Below, in pieces: positions 26,540-34,252 of a stretch of 64,000 nucleotides of DNA. Below the pieces are notes generated by a model. It did no database searches, was not told where the DNA came from, and was given only the letters and a program-made list of their open reading frames with translations. Source of the stretch: an uncultured Collinsella sp. Its GTDB lineage: Bacteria; Actinomycetota; Coriobacteriia; Coriobacteriales; Coriobacteriaceae. Positions within the stretch are counted from its first letter, which is position 1, and every line of letters starts with the position of its first letter. Both the position numbers and the translations under genes were made by a program. The stretch lies in NCBI GenBank assembly GCA_900545605.1, contig UQZL01000004.1, forward strand, positions 37,701-101,700, given 5' to 3'.

Positions 26540-26617
26540 GTTGATTGGTCAACATTTGCTCGACCGATTGTACTCATCGGAGGTCGCATATGGCTTGCCA
26601 ATCGTTAATCAATCAAC
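26540..26617 (-). promoter_or_regulatory. Two operator-like palindromes upstream of the dehydrogenase operon
   Basis: GTTGATTGGTCAAC (26540-26553) is a palindrome with a 4-base centre. On the minus strand GTTGATTGATTAAC (26617-26604) is a second, slightly imperfect copy. The consensus is GTTGATTGRTYAAC. The centres are 64 bases apart, close to six helical turns, so looping or cooperative binding is possible. The form resembles TetR- or MarR-type operators. No regulator gene is adjacent. Confidence 0.6.
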
Positions 26618-26664
26618 ATCTTCACATGCTTAAATTGTTTTATTAAAAATCATTCCCAATAGGC

Positions 26665-26692
26665 TTCACATTCGGTCTCATTTATGGATAAT
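26665..26692 (+). promoter_or_regulatory. Candidate promoter of the rubrerythrin gene
   Basis: TTCACA (26665-26670) and GATAAT (26687-26692) are 16 bases apart and match five of six positions each. The start would be near 26699, leaving a leader of about 78 bases. Confidence 0.5.
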
Positions 26693-26710
26693 AGAACCCG
26701 TCAAGACGCA

Positions 26711-26741
26711 CGTCCGGAGAGGGCCCTTACGGGACCGGACG
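26711..26741 (+). promoter_or_regulatory. Leader hairpin of the rubrerythrin mRNA
   Basis: CGTCCGG (26711-26717) pairs with CCGGACG (26735-26741), and an inner CCC/GGG stem is capped by TTAC. It falls within the predicted 5' leader, 36 bases before the start codon. It may affect stability or translation; no known riboswitch class matches by eye. Confidence 0.4.
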
Positions 26742-26776
26742 AGCGCACCATCGCCATCGATCGAAAGGATCGAATC

Positions 26777-27337
26777 ATGAAGTTTGTTTGCCCCGTTTGC
26801 GGTTATGTGGAAGAGTTCGACGGCGACCAGCTGCCCGAGGATTTCAAGTGCCCCCAGTGCGGCGTTCCCGGCTCTCGCTTCCTGAAGCAGGAGGAGGGCC
26901 AGCTCGAGTGGGCTGCCGAGCACGTCGTGGGCGTCGCCAAGATGGAGGGCGTCTCCGAGGACATCGTTGCCGATCTGCGCGCCAACTTTGAGGGCGAGTG
27001 CTCTGAGGTCGGTATGTACCTGGCCATGGCTCGCGTCGCTCATCGCGAGGGCTATCCCGAGATCGGCCTGTACTGGGAGAAGGCTGCCCACGAGGAGGCC
27101 GAGCATGCCGCCAAGTTCGCCGAGCTCCTGGGCGAGGTCGTGACCGATTCCACCAAGAAGAACCTCGAGATGCGCGTTGAGGCCGAGAATGGCGCCACCG
27201 CCGGCAAGACCGATCTTGCCAAGCGCGCCAAGGCCGCCGGTCTCGATGCTATCCACGACACCGTGCACGAGATGGCCCGCGACGAGGCTCGCCACGGCAA
27301 GGCTTTCGCCGGCCTGCTCAAGCGTTACTTTGGCTAA
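26777..27337 (+). CDS. Rubredoxin-rubrerythrin (reverse rubrerythrin type)
   Basis: 186 residues from an ATG at 26777 behind AAAGGA. An N-terminal rubredoxin-like iron site uses C5, C8, C25 and C28 (CPVCGY, CPQCG). A four-helix diiron domain follows, with EGECSEVGMY, EKAAHEEAEHAA and MARDEARHGK giving the Glu/His ligands. The domain order is the reverse of classical rubrerythrin. Such proteins reduce hydrogen peroxide in anaerobes, usually with NADH-derived electrons. It has its own promoter and terminator and is monocistronic. Confidence 0.9.
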   Translation: MKFVCPVCGYVEEFDGDQLPEDFKCPQCGVPGSRFLKQEEGQLEWAAEHVVGVAKMEGVSEDIVADLRANFEGECSEVGMYLAMARVAHREGYPEIGLYWEKAAHEEAEHAAKFAELLGEVVTDSTKKNLEMRVEAENGATAGKTDLAKRAKAAGLDAIHDTVHEMARDEARHGKAFAGLLKRYFG

Positions 27338-27371
27338 GCCAGCAGCCTGAGAGATAATCTCTAGCTCGAAG

Positions 27372-27403
27372 AAGGCCCGGACCGTATTGGTTCGGGCCTT
27401 TTC
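27372..27403. terminator. Shared terminator, rubrerythrin and regulator genes
   Basis: AAGGCCCG (27372-27379) pairs with CGGGCCTT (27393-27400), and TTTC-like bases follow. It lies between convergent genes ending at 27337 and 27410. Confidence 0.75.
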
Positions 27404-27409
27404 GTTGGC

Positions 27410-28825
27410 TTATTGCAGTTGCTCCTGAAGAACACTGAGCGACTGAGAGCTCAGGTCGTCGTATTGTATGAGGACGCGAGATGGAGCGTTCTTAGTCGAT
27501 GCCCGATCACCCGTCCACAGGCAATCGGCGATGTTGACATAGGAAATACGAGCGTCAGCGAGAGCCTTCGCGAAACTCTCCCCTGCCTTGTCCTCGGCCA
27601 GGGCAACAGTGCAGTAAAGGCCCGCGTCTGCATGATCGATCGAAACCTCCCCTGCCGGAAACGTTTTCCGTACAAGCGCCGCCAGGCCATCACGCGCCTC
27701 GCGAGCACGAACGCGCACGCGGTTCACATGTCGCTCGTAATCACCCGATTCCAGCAAACGAGCCAAAGCGACCTGGTCAACAGAACTCACCGACGAGGCG
27801 TAAAAACCAAGGTTGCGCCTAAACCGCTCCATTAGCTCATCGGGCAGCACCATGTACGCTAGACGCAACGCCGATGACAGGCTCTTCGAAAACGTGTTGG
27901 TGTAGATAACCGACTGGGAGGCATCGATCGACGCGAGCGCGGGAATTGGCTTGCCGGCAAGGCGAAACTCACAATCAAAGTCATCTTCGATGAGGTACCG
28001 ACCTGGTCGCTCGGCGGCCCAGCTCAGCAGCGCATAGCGACGCGCAATGCTCGTCACAAGACCGGTGGGATACTGATGGGACGGCATAAGGTGAAGGACA
28101 TCGGTCCCAGTTTTCTGCAGAGCGCTCAGGTCCACGCCGTCGTCATCCAACGGGATATGTCGTACTTGGCAGCCCATAGCCTGATAGATGCGCGTCAGAC
28201 GCAAATAGCCCGGGTCCTCAACAGCATACACCTTGTCAGCGCCAAGCAACTGAACCAACATGGTATCGAGCAGCTGGGCGCCTGCACCGATAACAATGTT
28301 GTTGGGGTCGACATTCATGCCCCTTGTCCCACGCAGATGGTGAGCAATTGCGCGTCGCAGCCGAGCGGTGCCCTGCGCCGGTGCGGGCGAAAAGATTTCG
28401 CGCTCATCTTCGGATGCCAGCGTCGCCCGTAGTGCGCTTTGCCAAAGCCGCGCCGCCTCCAAAGCGGAAGGAGAAAGTGCATCGAACAGCTCGACCTGTC
28501 CGTTGACATCATGCGCGCTGAGGCCCACAGAGACGGTATCTCGGTCGATGCCCTGCGAAGCCAAAGGCAAAACCGGTGCATCCGGAAGCTTGCAAGCGTA
28601 GTAGCCACGACGCGGCATTGAGCAAATATAGCCCTCGGCAAGTAACTGGCTATATGCATTCTCGATGGTAATGACACTGATTCCCAGATGACTGGCAAAG
28701 GCGCGCTTAGACGGAAGATGCTCCCCCGCCACAATACGTCCAGCAACAATATCATCTCGAATTTGCTGGTAAACATACTCATAAAGCGATGCTTCGCCGC
28801 GTTTTTCCAAATTGTAGTCAAGCAT
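27410..28825 (-). CDS. PdxR-like MocR/GntR transcriptional regulator
   Basis: 471 residues from an ATG at 28825 with AGGTGG upstream. Residues 8-78 are a GntR winged helix (YEYVYQQIRDDIVAGRI, LPSKRAFASHLGIS). A full aminotransferase-like domain follows, with IEDDFDCEFR and the PLP lysine at about K314 in TNTFSKSLSS. It is divergent from pdxS-pdxT, the arrangement of PdxR, which activates PLP synthesis when the vitamin is scarce. The 145-base gap holds CTGGTAT (28859-28865) and ATACCCAG inverted about 50 bases apart, possible binding sites. Confidence 0.85.
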   Translation of the reverse strand: MLDYNLEKRGEASLYEYVYQQIRDDIVAGRIVAGEHLPSKRAFASHLGISVITIENAYSQLLAEGYICSMPRRGYYACKLPDAPVLPLASQGIDRDTVSVGLSAHDVNGQVELFDALSPSALEAARLWQSALRATLASEDEREIFSPAPAQGTARLRRAIAHHLRGTRGMNVDPNNIVIGAGAQLLDTMLVQLLGADKVYAVEDPGYLRLTRIYQAMGCQVRHIPLDDDGVDLSALQKTGTDVLHLMPSHQYPTGLVTSIARRYALLSWAAERPGRYLIEDDFDCEFRLAGKPIPALASIDASQSVIYTNTFSKSLSSALRLAYMVLPDELMERFRRNLGFYASSVSSVDQVALARLLESGDYERHVNRVRVRAREARDGLAALVRKTFPAGEVSIDHADAGLYCTVALAEDKAGESFAKALADARISYVNIADCLWTGDRASTKNAPSRVLIQYDDLSSQSLSVLQEQLQ

Positions 28826-28970
28826 GAGTTTGCCACCTGACCTTATCGAGCTGTTCAATCTGGTATTAGGCTGACATTATTATTATCTCGAAAACTGAGT
28901 ATTTTGCCATACCCAGCTCCCCGATAGGATGTTCCGTCAAGCAATGCACATGCCAACCAAGGGAGCAACC

Positions 28971-29861
28971 ATGGCAGAACAGACCAGCAAGGCCGATCGC
29001 GTCAAACTCAATCGCGAACTCGCGCAGATGCTCAAGGGCGGCGTCATCATGGACGTCACCACGCCCGAGCAGGCACGCATCGCCGAGGAGGCAGGCGCCT
29101 GCGCCGTCATGGCACTCGAGCGCATCCCGGCCGACATCCGTGCCGCAGGCGGCGTCTCGCGCATGAGCGACCCCAAGATGATCAAGGGCATCCAAGAGGC
29201 CGTCTCCATCCCTGTTATGGCCAAGTGCCGCATCGGTCACATTGTCGAGGCGCAGGTCCTGCAGGCTATCGAGATCGATTACATCGACGAGTCCGAAGTT
29301 CTCTCCCCTGCCGATGACGTCTATCACATCGACAAGACCCAGTTTGACGTCCCGTTTGTCTGCGGCGCCCGCGATCTGGGCGAGGCGCTGCGCCGTGTTG
29401 CCGAGGGCGCCACGATGATTCGCACCAAGGGCGAGCCGGGCACGGGCGACGTGGTCCAGGCCGTGCGCCACATGCGCAAGATCCAAAAGCAAATCCGCGA
29501 CGTTGTTGCCCTGCGCGATGATGAGCTCTTTGAGGCAGCCAAGCAACTGCAGGTTCCAGTCGAGCTGGTGCGCGAGGTCCATGCCACGGGCAAGCTTCCC
29601 GTTGTGAACTTTGCCGCCGGCGGCGTAGCGACCCCTGCCGACGCCGCGCTGATGATGCAACTGGGCGCCGAGGGCGTCTTTGTCGGCTCGGGCATCTTTA
29701 AGAGCGGCGACCCCGCCAAGCGCGCCGCCGCCATCGTCAAGGCCGTGGCAAACTTCACCGATGCCAAGCTCATCGCCGAGCTTTCGGAGGACCTGGGCGA
29801 GGCCATGGTGGGCATCAACGCCGACGAGATCGAAATCATCATGGAGGAGCGCGGACGCTAG
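28971..29861 (+). CDS. pdxS: Pyridoxal 5'-phosphate synthase subunit PdxS
   Basis: 296 residues from an ATG at 28971 with GGGAG upstream. The (beta/alpha)8 synthase condenses ribose 5-phosphate, glyceraldehyde 3-phosphate and ammonia into PLP. The catalytic lysines lie in PVMAKCRIGH (K85) and MIRTKGEPGTG (K153). It ends with the acidic IEIIMEERGR tail. It pairs with PdxT 20 bases downstream, which supplies ammonia, and faces a PdxR-like regulator. All key residues are present and the length is normal. Confidence 0.97.
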   Translation: MAEQTSKADRVKLNRELAQMLKGGVIMDVTTPEQARIAEEAGACAVMALERIPADIRAAGGVSRMSDPKMIKGIQEAVSIPVMAKCRIGHIVEAQVLQAIEIDYIDESEVLSPADDVYHIDKTQFDVPFVCGARDLGEALRRVAEGATMIRTKGEPGTGDVVQAVRHMRKIQKQIRDVVALRDDELFEAAKQLQVPVELVREVHATGKLPVVNFAAGGVATPADAALMMQLGAEGVFVGSGIFKSGDPAKRAAAIVKAVANFTDAKLIAELSEDLGEAMVGINADEIEIIMEERGR

Positions 29862-29881
29862 TCCGGCAGAAAGGATCGCAC

Positions 29882-30469
29882 ATGAGCGATTATGCAGACC
29901 AAACGGTCGCCGTGCTGGCGGTCCAAGGCGCATTTGCCGAGCACGAGGCAAGACTATTCGAGCTTGGCGCACACTGTATTGAGCTGAGGCAGGCGGCTGA
30001 TTTGAAGCAGGACTTTGACCGTCTGGTACTTCCCGGCGGCGAGTCTACCGTTCAAGGGAAGCTGCTTGATGAGTTGGGCATGCTCGAGGAGCTTCGTGCC
30101 CGTATCGCTGAAGGTATGCCCGTCCTGGGCACCTGCGCCGGCCTGATTCTACTGGCTCACGACCTTGCCGCCCATGACGATAAGGGCACGCCGCGTCTGG
30201 AAACCATGGATGTACTTGTCGAGCGCAATGCCTACGGCAGGCAGCTCGGCAGCTTTCGAACCAAGGGGCAAATAGCCGGCATCGACGGTGAAGTGCCGCT
30301 GACGTTTATCCGCGCGCCCCGCATCGTCGAGGTCCACGGCGACGCCAAGGCCTTAGCGAAAGTCGACGGTCGTATTGTCGCCGCCCGTCAGGGCAACCAG
30401 CTCGGCGTAACCTTCCACCCCGAGCTCGACGACGATACCCGCCTCCACGAACTGTTCCTACAAATGTAG
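29882..30469 (+). CDS. pdxT: Pyridoxal 5'-phosphate synthase glutaminase PdxT
   Basis: 195 residues. A class I glutamine amidotransferase: LPGGEST, the nucleophile C85 in GTCAGL, and the His/Glu pair H179 and E181 in TFHPEL. It hydrolyses glutamine and channels ammonia to PdxS. It follows pdxS by 20 bases with AGAAAGGA as ribosome site. Downstream is a 354-base gap with several hairpins before the convergent tyrS gene. Confidence 0.96.
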   Translation: MSDYADQTVAVLAVQGAFAEHEARLFELGAHCIELRQAADLKQDFDRLVLPGGESTVQGKLLDELGMLEELRARIAEGMPVLGTCAGLILLAHDLAAHDDKGTPRLETMDVLVERNAYGRQLGSFRTKGQIAGIDGEVPLTFIRAPRIVEVHGDAKALAKVDGRIVAARQGNQLGVTFHPELDDDTRLHELFLQM

Positions 30470-30489
30470 GCATCGAAATCAACAAACGA

Positions 30490-30559
30490 AACGAGAGTGG
30501 ATGATCTCCCACTTTGAGCTTGAATGCAGGCTCAAACCGGGAGATCATCCACTCTTGTT
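30490..30559. repeat. Perfect 16-bp inverted repeat with nested hairpin
   Basis: GAGTGGATGATCTCCC (30495-30510) is repeated inverted as GGGAGATCATCCACTC (30539-30554); counting flanks, the arms reach 21 bases with one mismatch. Between them TTTGAGC (30513-30519) pairs with GCTCAAA (30530-30536). The structure lies just after pdxT and could terminate it, but it has no T-run and is longer than a normal terminator. It may be a small mobile repeat. Confidence 0.65.
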
Positions 30560-30562
30560 CTA

Positions 30563-30643
30563 TGTAGTCGTTTAAGAACGTCCCCAATGACTACAAGGAG
30601 TGTCCCAAGCTGCCGGCAGAAAAGGAACGTCCCTAACTGCCGC
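30563..30643 (-). repeat. Two adjacent hairpins with GGGACGTT loops
   Basis: TGTAGTCGTT (30563-30572) pairs with AATGACTACA (30586-30595), allowing one G-T pair. GCCGGCAG (30612-30619) pairs with CTGCCGC (30637-30643), with one bulge. On the minus strand the loops read GGGGACGTTCTTA and TTAGGGACGTTCCTTTT. A further GGGACACTCCTT lies between them without its own stem. These match the loops of the hairpins at 7876, 21982 and 22812. Confidence 0.55.
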
Positions 30644-30720
30644 ATCCGGGGCAAGACAACGCCGCAGGCAGAGGACGGACAGCGAGCGGGTCGCATTTGA
30701 GGCAAGGTGACGTGAAACGA

Positions 30721-30749
30721 AAGGGCGCTGACCTTCTGGTCGCGCCCTT
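30721..30749. terminator. Terminator after tyrS
   Basis: AAGGGCGC (30721-30728) pairs with GCGCCCTT (30742-30749), and inner GACC/GGTC is closed by TTCT. The minus strand continues TCGTTTCACG. It lies about 75 bases after the tyrS stop and can also stop transcripts from pdxT. Confidence 0.65.
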
Positions 30750-30798
30750 GAAGTTGAACGTCAGATTGTCCAAATGCGGCCCGCGCAGCGTCGGCCGG

Positions 30799-30822
30799 TC
30801 CGCCGTTCGTTAGAACGGCGGA
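30799..30822 (-). other. Perfect hairpin directly after tyrS stop
   Basis: TCCGCCGTTC (30799-30808) and GAACGGCGGA (30813-30822) pair over ten bases with a 4-base loop, one base after the tyrS stop. There is no T-run, so it may protect the mRNA end rather than terminate. Confidence 0.5.
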
Positions 30823-30823
30823 A

Positions 30824-32035
30824 CTAAATCAACTTGAAGCCCTTGCGCTTGCCTACGGAGAGGGTGTCGCCCAGCTTGAGGGCGCTGGGATCGATGTTAT
30901 AGCTCTTGGGAGCCACGGCCTTGCCGTTGATCTTGACGCCGCCGCCGTCGATATCGCGACGAGCCTGGCCGGCGCTCGCCGAAAGACCCAGGTCCTTGAG
31001 CAAGCCGGCGAGGTAGATCTGGCCCTCGTCGTTAACGGTCAGCTCGACATGCTTCTCGGGGAAGTCGGCGAGCTGGCCCTCCTTGAACACGCGGTCGAAC
31101 TCGGCCTGAGCCTCGTCGCCGGCACCGACGCCGTGGTAGGTGTCGCACAGGTCGCGGCCCAGAGCGCGCTTGAGCTCGTAGGGGTCGGCAGAACCATCGG
31201 CCAGGGCAGCGTCGATCTTGTCGACCTCGGCCGGGGTGAGCGAGCTCGCCAGGCGGTAGTACTTGCCGATCATCTCGTCGGGGATGGACATGGTCTTGCC
31301 GAACATGTCCTTGGGCGCGTCGGTCAGGCCGATGTAGTTACCGTAGGACTTGGACATCTTACGAACGCCATCGGTGCCCTCGAGCAGCGGCATGGTGAGC
31401 GCAATCTGCGGCTCCATGCCCATCTTCTCCATGAGCTCGCGGCCGGCGAGTAGGTTGAAGAGCTGGTCGGTGCCGCCCATCTCGACGTCGGCCTTGATCT
31501 GAACGGAGTCGAAGGCCTGCATCACGGGATACAGGAACTCGTGCAGGGCAATCGGCGTCTGGGACTGGTAGCGCTTGGTAAAGTCGTCGCGCTCAAGGAT
31601 GCGAGCGACGGTGAACTTGGAGCACACCTGCAGCAGGCCGGCCAGGTCCATCGAAAGGATCCAGTCGCCGTTGTGCACGATGGTGGTCTTCTCGGGATCC
31701 AGAATCTTCATGGCCTGGCTCACGTAGGTCTCGGCGTTGGCCTCGATCTGCTCCTGCGAAAGCTGCGGACGGGTGGAGTTCTTGCCCGAGGGGTCGCCGA
31801 TCAGCGCGGTGCCGTTGCCAATGATGAGGGTGACGTTGTGGCCCAGGTCCTGGAACTGACGCATCTTGCGCAGAGGCACGGCATGGCCCAGGTGCAGATC
31901 GGGGCTGGTGGGGTCGACGCCGAGCTTGATGTTGAGGGGCTCGCCCTTCTCAAGCTTCTTGCGAAGGTCGGCCTCGGGAACGATCTGCGCGGCGCCCGAG
32001 GTGATGATACGCATTTGCTCGTCAACAGACAGCAT
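30824..32035 (-). CDS. tyrS: Tyrosine--tRNA ligase
   Basis: 403 residues from an ATG at 32035 behind GGAGG. Class I synthetase signatures: HLGH (48-51), a Gln/Asp tyrosine pocket near EMGGTDQLFN, and KMSKS (226-230). A C-terminal S4 RNA-binding domain (about 335-403) includes SAGQARRDIDGGG. The form with intact KMSKS is the TyrZ-like subtype. No T-box leader can fit in the 96 bases before the U32 gene stop, so control is probably from the upstream gene's transcript or a local promoter. Confidence 0.95.
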   Translation of the reverse strand: MLSVDEQMRIITSGAAQIVPEADLRKKLEKGEPLNIKLGVDPTSPDLHLGHAVPLRKMRQFQDLGHNVTLIIGNGTALIGDPSGKNSTRPQLSQEQIEANAETYVSQAMKILDPEKTTIVHNGDWILSMDLAGLLQVCSKFTVARILERDDFTKRYQSQTPIALHEFLYPVMQAFDSVQIKADVEMGGTDQLFNLLAGRELMEKMGMEPQIALTMPLLEGTDGVRKMSKSYGNYIGLTDAPKDMFGKTMSIPDEMIGKYYRLASSLTPAEVDKIDAALADGSADPYELKRALGRDLCDTYHGVGAGDEAQAEFDRVFKEGQLADFPEKHVELTVNDEGQIYLAGLLKDLGLSASAGQARRDIDGGGVKINGKAVAPKSYNIDPSALKLGDTLSVGKRKGFKLI

Positions 32036-32131
32036 TGGGTATCCTCCTTTTGCTATAGCACCCTCACCGGATACGGCGGTGCTGGAAGTCCATAAACTCT
32101 CATATGATAACAAACTGACGCGACGCGGCAC

Positions 32132-34090
32132 CTACGACAGGAAAATCCTCGTCCTGCCGCATGCGTCAATGGCAACTGGCAGACGTGTACCGTCACGCTC
32201 GACCAGATAGCGTACCTGCCGACGACGCAAGCAGTCGCGGCAACGGACCTGTCCCGTCGCATCGGTAGCGCAGACGCCCTCGGCGGTCAGCAGGCAGTGC
32301 TCGCACACCATAAGCTCGGGACGGTCGGCGTCGACCGGACCCCAGACGCCGGGTTCAGCAGCCAGTTCGGCAATACGCTCCGCATCATTGCCGAGCAACT
32401 CGGCCGGCAAGTGCACCCGCCCCGCACCGAGTCCGCGCAGCCAGGCAAGCGTGGCCCGATTCGCGCAGAACACCGGCGCCGCCACGTCAAACGTCACGCC
32501 CAGCTCGCGAGCGATCACCACCTGTCCCAGGTTGCGGCAGACGACGCGCCCGGCACGCTGTATCAGTGAGCGGGTCCGGTCAGCGTCACCCGTGCGGCAC
32601 ACCTCGTCAAGCACCACAACGGCGTCGGACAAATCGAGTTCTCCGCGCGGGTCGGTATCCATCAGCTGCCAAGCAAAAACCATGCGAGCGGGAACCGCGC
32701 ACTCCACCAACTCCGTCGACGCGCCGCCATCCACCGCAACGTCCTCAAAGGGCAGCACCTCAACGGCACACGCAACGGGCGCAATCGCATCTGCCTCGGC
32801 CCGCATGCGCTCCAACACCGTTGCCGTTTGCCCCAACACGCCGGCGCTGCGAATCAGGTACACCTCGCAGCCCGCGTCCACCTTACGCTTGCAATGCACG
32901 ACGACGCGCTTCCCCGCTGCGGCATCCACCGGGCAGGGCACCTGCGGCCAGCGCTTGGGCACATCGGGACGCGCGTCGGCACCCGGATAGAACCGAATCT
33001 CGAGCGTGTCACCCGCCGCCACGGCGGCATCGAGCTCGACGGTCACTTCCTCGTGGCCAACGGCCACCAGGCGTCCCACGCGCACGCCCTGGTTAATTGC
33101 GCGCTCAAAGCTCATCAGCTCGGCGCCCGAACGTCCTCGCAGGTACGCATCGGTAAACCCACGGTTAAACGACCTTCCCAGCTCGCGCGAAAGCTCTTCC
33201 ACGGCACCGGGGTCCCACGCGCCGTCGCACAGCATATCGAGCGCCCGGCGCCACACCCGCACCACATTGAATACGTAATCGGGGTTCTTCATGCGCCCCT
33301 CGATCTTGAGCGACGCCACGCCGGCATCTACAAGCTCGGGCAGATGCGCAATACCCAGATAGTCGCGCGGACACAGCAGGCGATCCCCCTCGACGGCGAC
33401 AACGCTCTGCCCCGCCTCGTCCACCAGGTCGTACGCCAGACGGCACGGCTGTGTGCAGTCGCCGCGCATCGCTGAGCGCCCACGCCGCAGGGCCGAGAAC
33501 TCGCACGCCCCCGAATAGCCGATGCAAATCGCACCGTGGCAGAATACCTCGATGGGCACGCCCGTGGCACATAGCGCCGCAATCTCGTCGACCGTCAGCT
33601 CGCGTGCCGTCGTCACGCGCTCGACCCCCAGCTCATCGGCGGCAAGCCGCACGGCGCTTTCGCTATGAGCGCCCGCCTGCGTGGACAGGTGAATCTCGAC
33701 CCCGGGAATCGCCGTGCGCAGTACACAAGCCAGCCCGGCATCGGCGACAATCAGAGCATCGGCGCCCAGCTCCAGTGCATGAGCTCCCAACGCCACCGCG
33801 TCGGACAACTCATCGTCAAACACGAACACGTTGAGCGTCACGTACACACGCACGCCATGGGCATGCGCCACGGCGCAGCCGCGCGCAAACTCGTCATCCG
33901 TAAAGCCATGGGCGCTCACACGGGCGTTAAAGCCGCCCAACCCCGCATAGATAGCATCGGCACCCGCGGCGATGGCCGCAAGCATCTGGTCGAGCCCGCC
34001 CGCCGGCGCCAGCAGCTCGGGCAGCGCCGTGCCGGCAGCATCCAATCCAGTCTCATATTGTCCGCTCGGCCCCATCGTCCGAATCGCCAT
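32132..34090 (-). CDS. U32-family peptidase-like protein (TrhP/RlhA type), long form
   Basis: 652 residues from an ATG at 34090 with AAGGAG upstream. The U32 core includes ELLAPAGGLDQMLAAI, VFCHGAICIGYSGACEFS and VASLKIEGRMK. The cysteines there are typical iron-sulfur ligands in the group that makes 5-hydroxyuridine in tRNA or hydroxylates 23S rRNA. A second C-terminal half carries more U32-like sequence and ends with clustered cysteines (MVCEHCLLTAEGVC, RCRDCLRR). It precedes tyrS on the same strand, consistent with a translation role. The exact RNA substrate is unknown. Confidence 0.85.
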   Translation of the reverse strand: MAIRTMGPSGQYETGLDAAGTALPELLAPAGGLDQMLAAIAAGADAIYAGLGGFNARVSAHGFTDDEFARGCAVAHAHGVRVYVTLNVFVFDDELSDAVALGAHALELGADALIVADAGLACVLRTAIPGVEIHLSTQAGAHSESAVRLAADELGVERVTTARELTVDEIAALCATGVPIEVFCHGAICIGYSGACEFSALRRGRSAMRGDCTQPCRLAYDLVDEAGQSVVAVEGDRLLCPRDYLGIAHLPELVDAGVASLKIEGRMKNPDYVFNVVRVWRRALDMLCDGAWDPGAVEELSRELGRSFNRGFTDAYLRGRSGAELMSFERAINQGVRVGRLVAVGHEEVTVELDAAVAAGDTLEIRFYPGADARPDVPKRWPQVPCPVDAAAGKRVVVHCKRKVDAGCEVYLIRSAGVLGQTATVLERMRAEADAIAPVACAVEVLPFEDVAVDGGASTELVECAVPARMVFAWQLMDTDPRGELDLSDAVVVLDEVCRTGDADRTRSLIQRAGRVVCRNLGQVVIARELGVTFDVAAPVFCANRATLAWLRGLGAGRVHLPAELLGNDAERIAELAAEPGVWGPVDADRPELMVCEHCLLTAEGVCATDATGQVRCRDCLRRRQVRYLVERDGTRLPVAIDACGRTRIFLS

Positions 34091-34252
34091 CGACAAACTC
34101 CTTACCAAGGTATGCATTCACTCTGAAAAATGCCGTCTTCCAGCATACACGAGGCCTCGCGCGCCCCGTTTGGTTTATCGTGTAATAACTTATGTCCATC
34201 CTGCCCCGACGGCACATCCACCGTCCGGCACGACATACCTGGAGGTCAATAT

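Noticed and set aside
31985..32131. Possible T-box leader before tyrS
   Set aside because: Only 96 bases separate tyrS from the upstream gene, too short for a T-box, and no specifier or T-box motif is seen.
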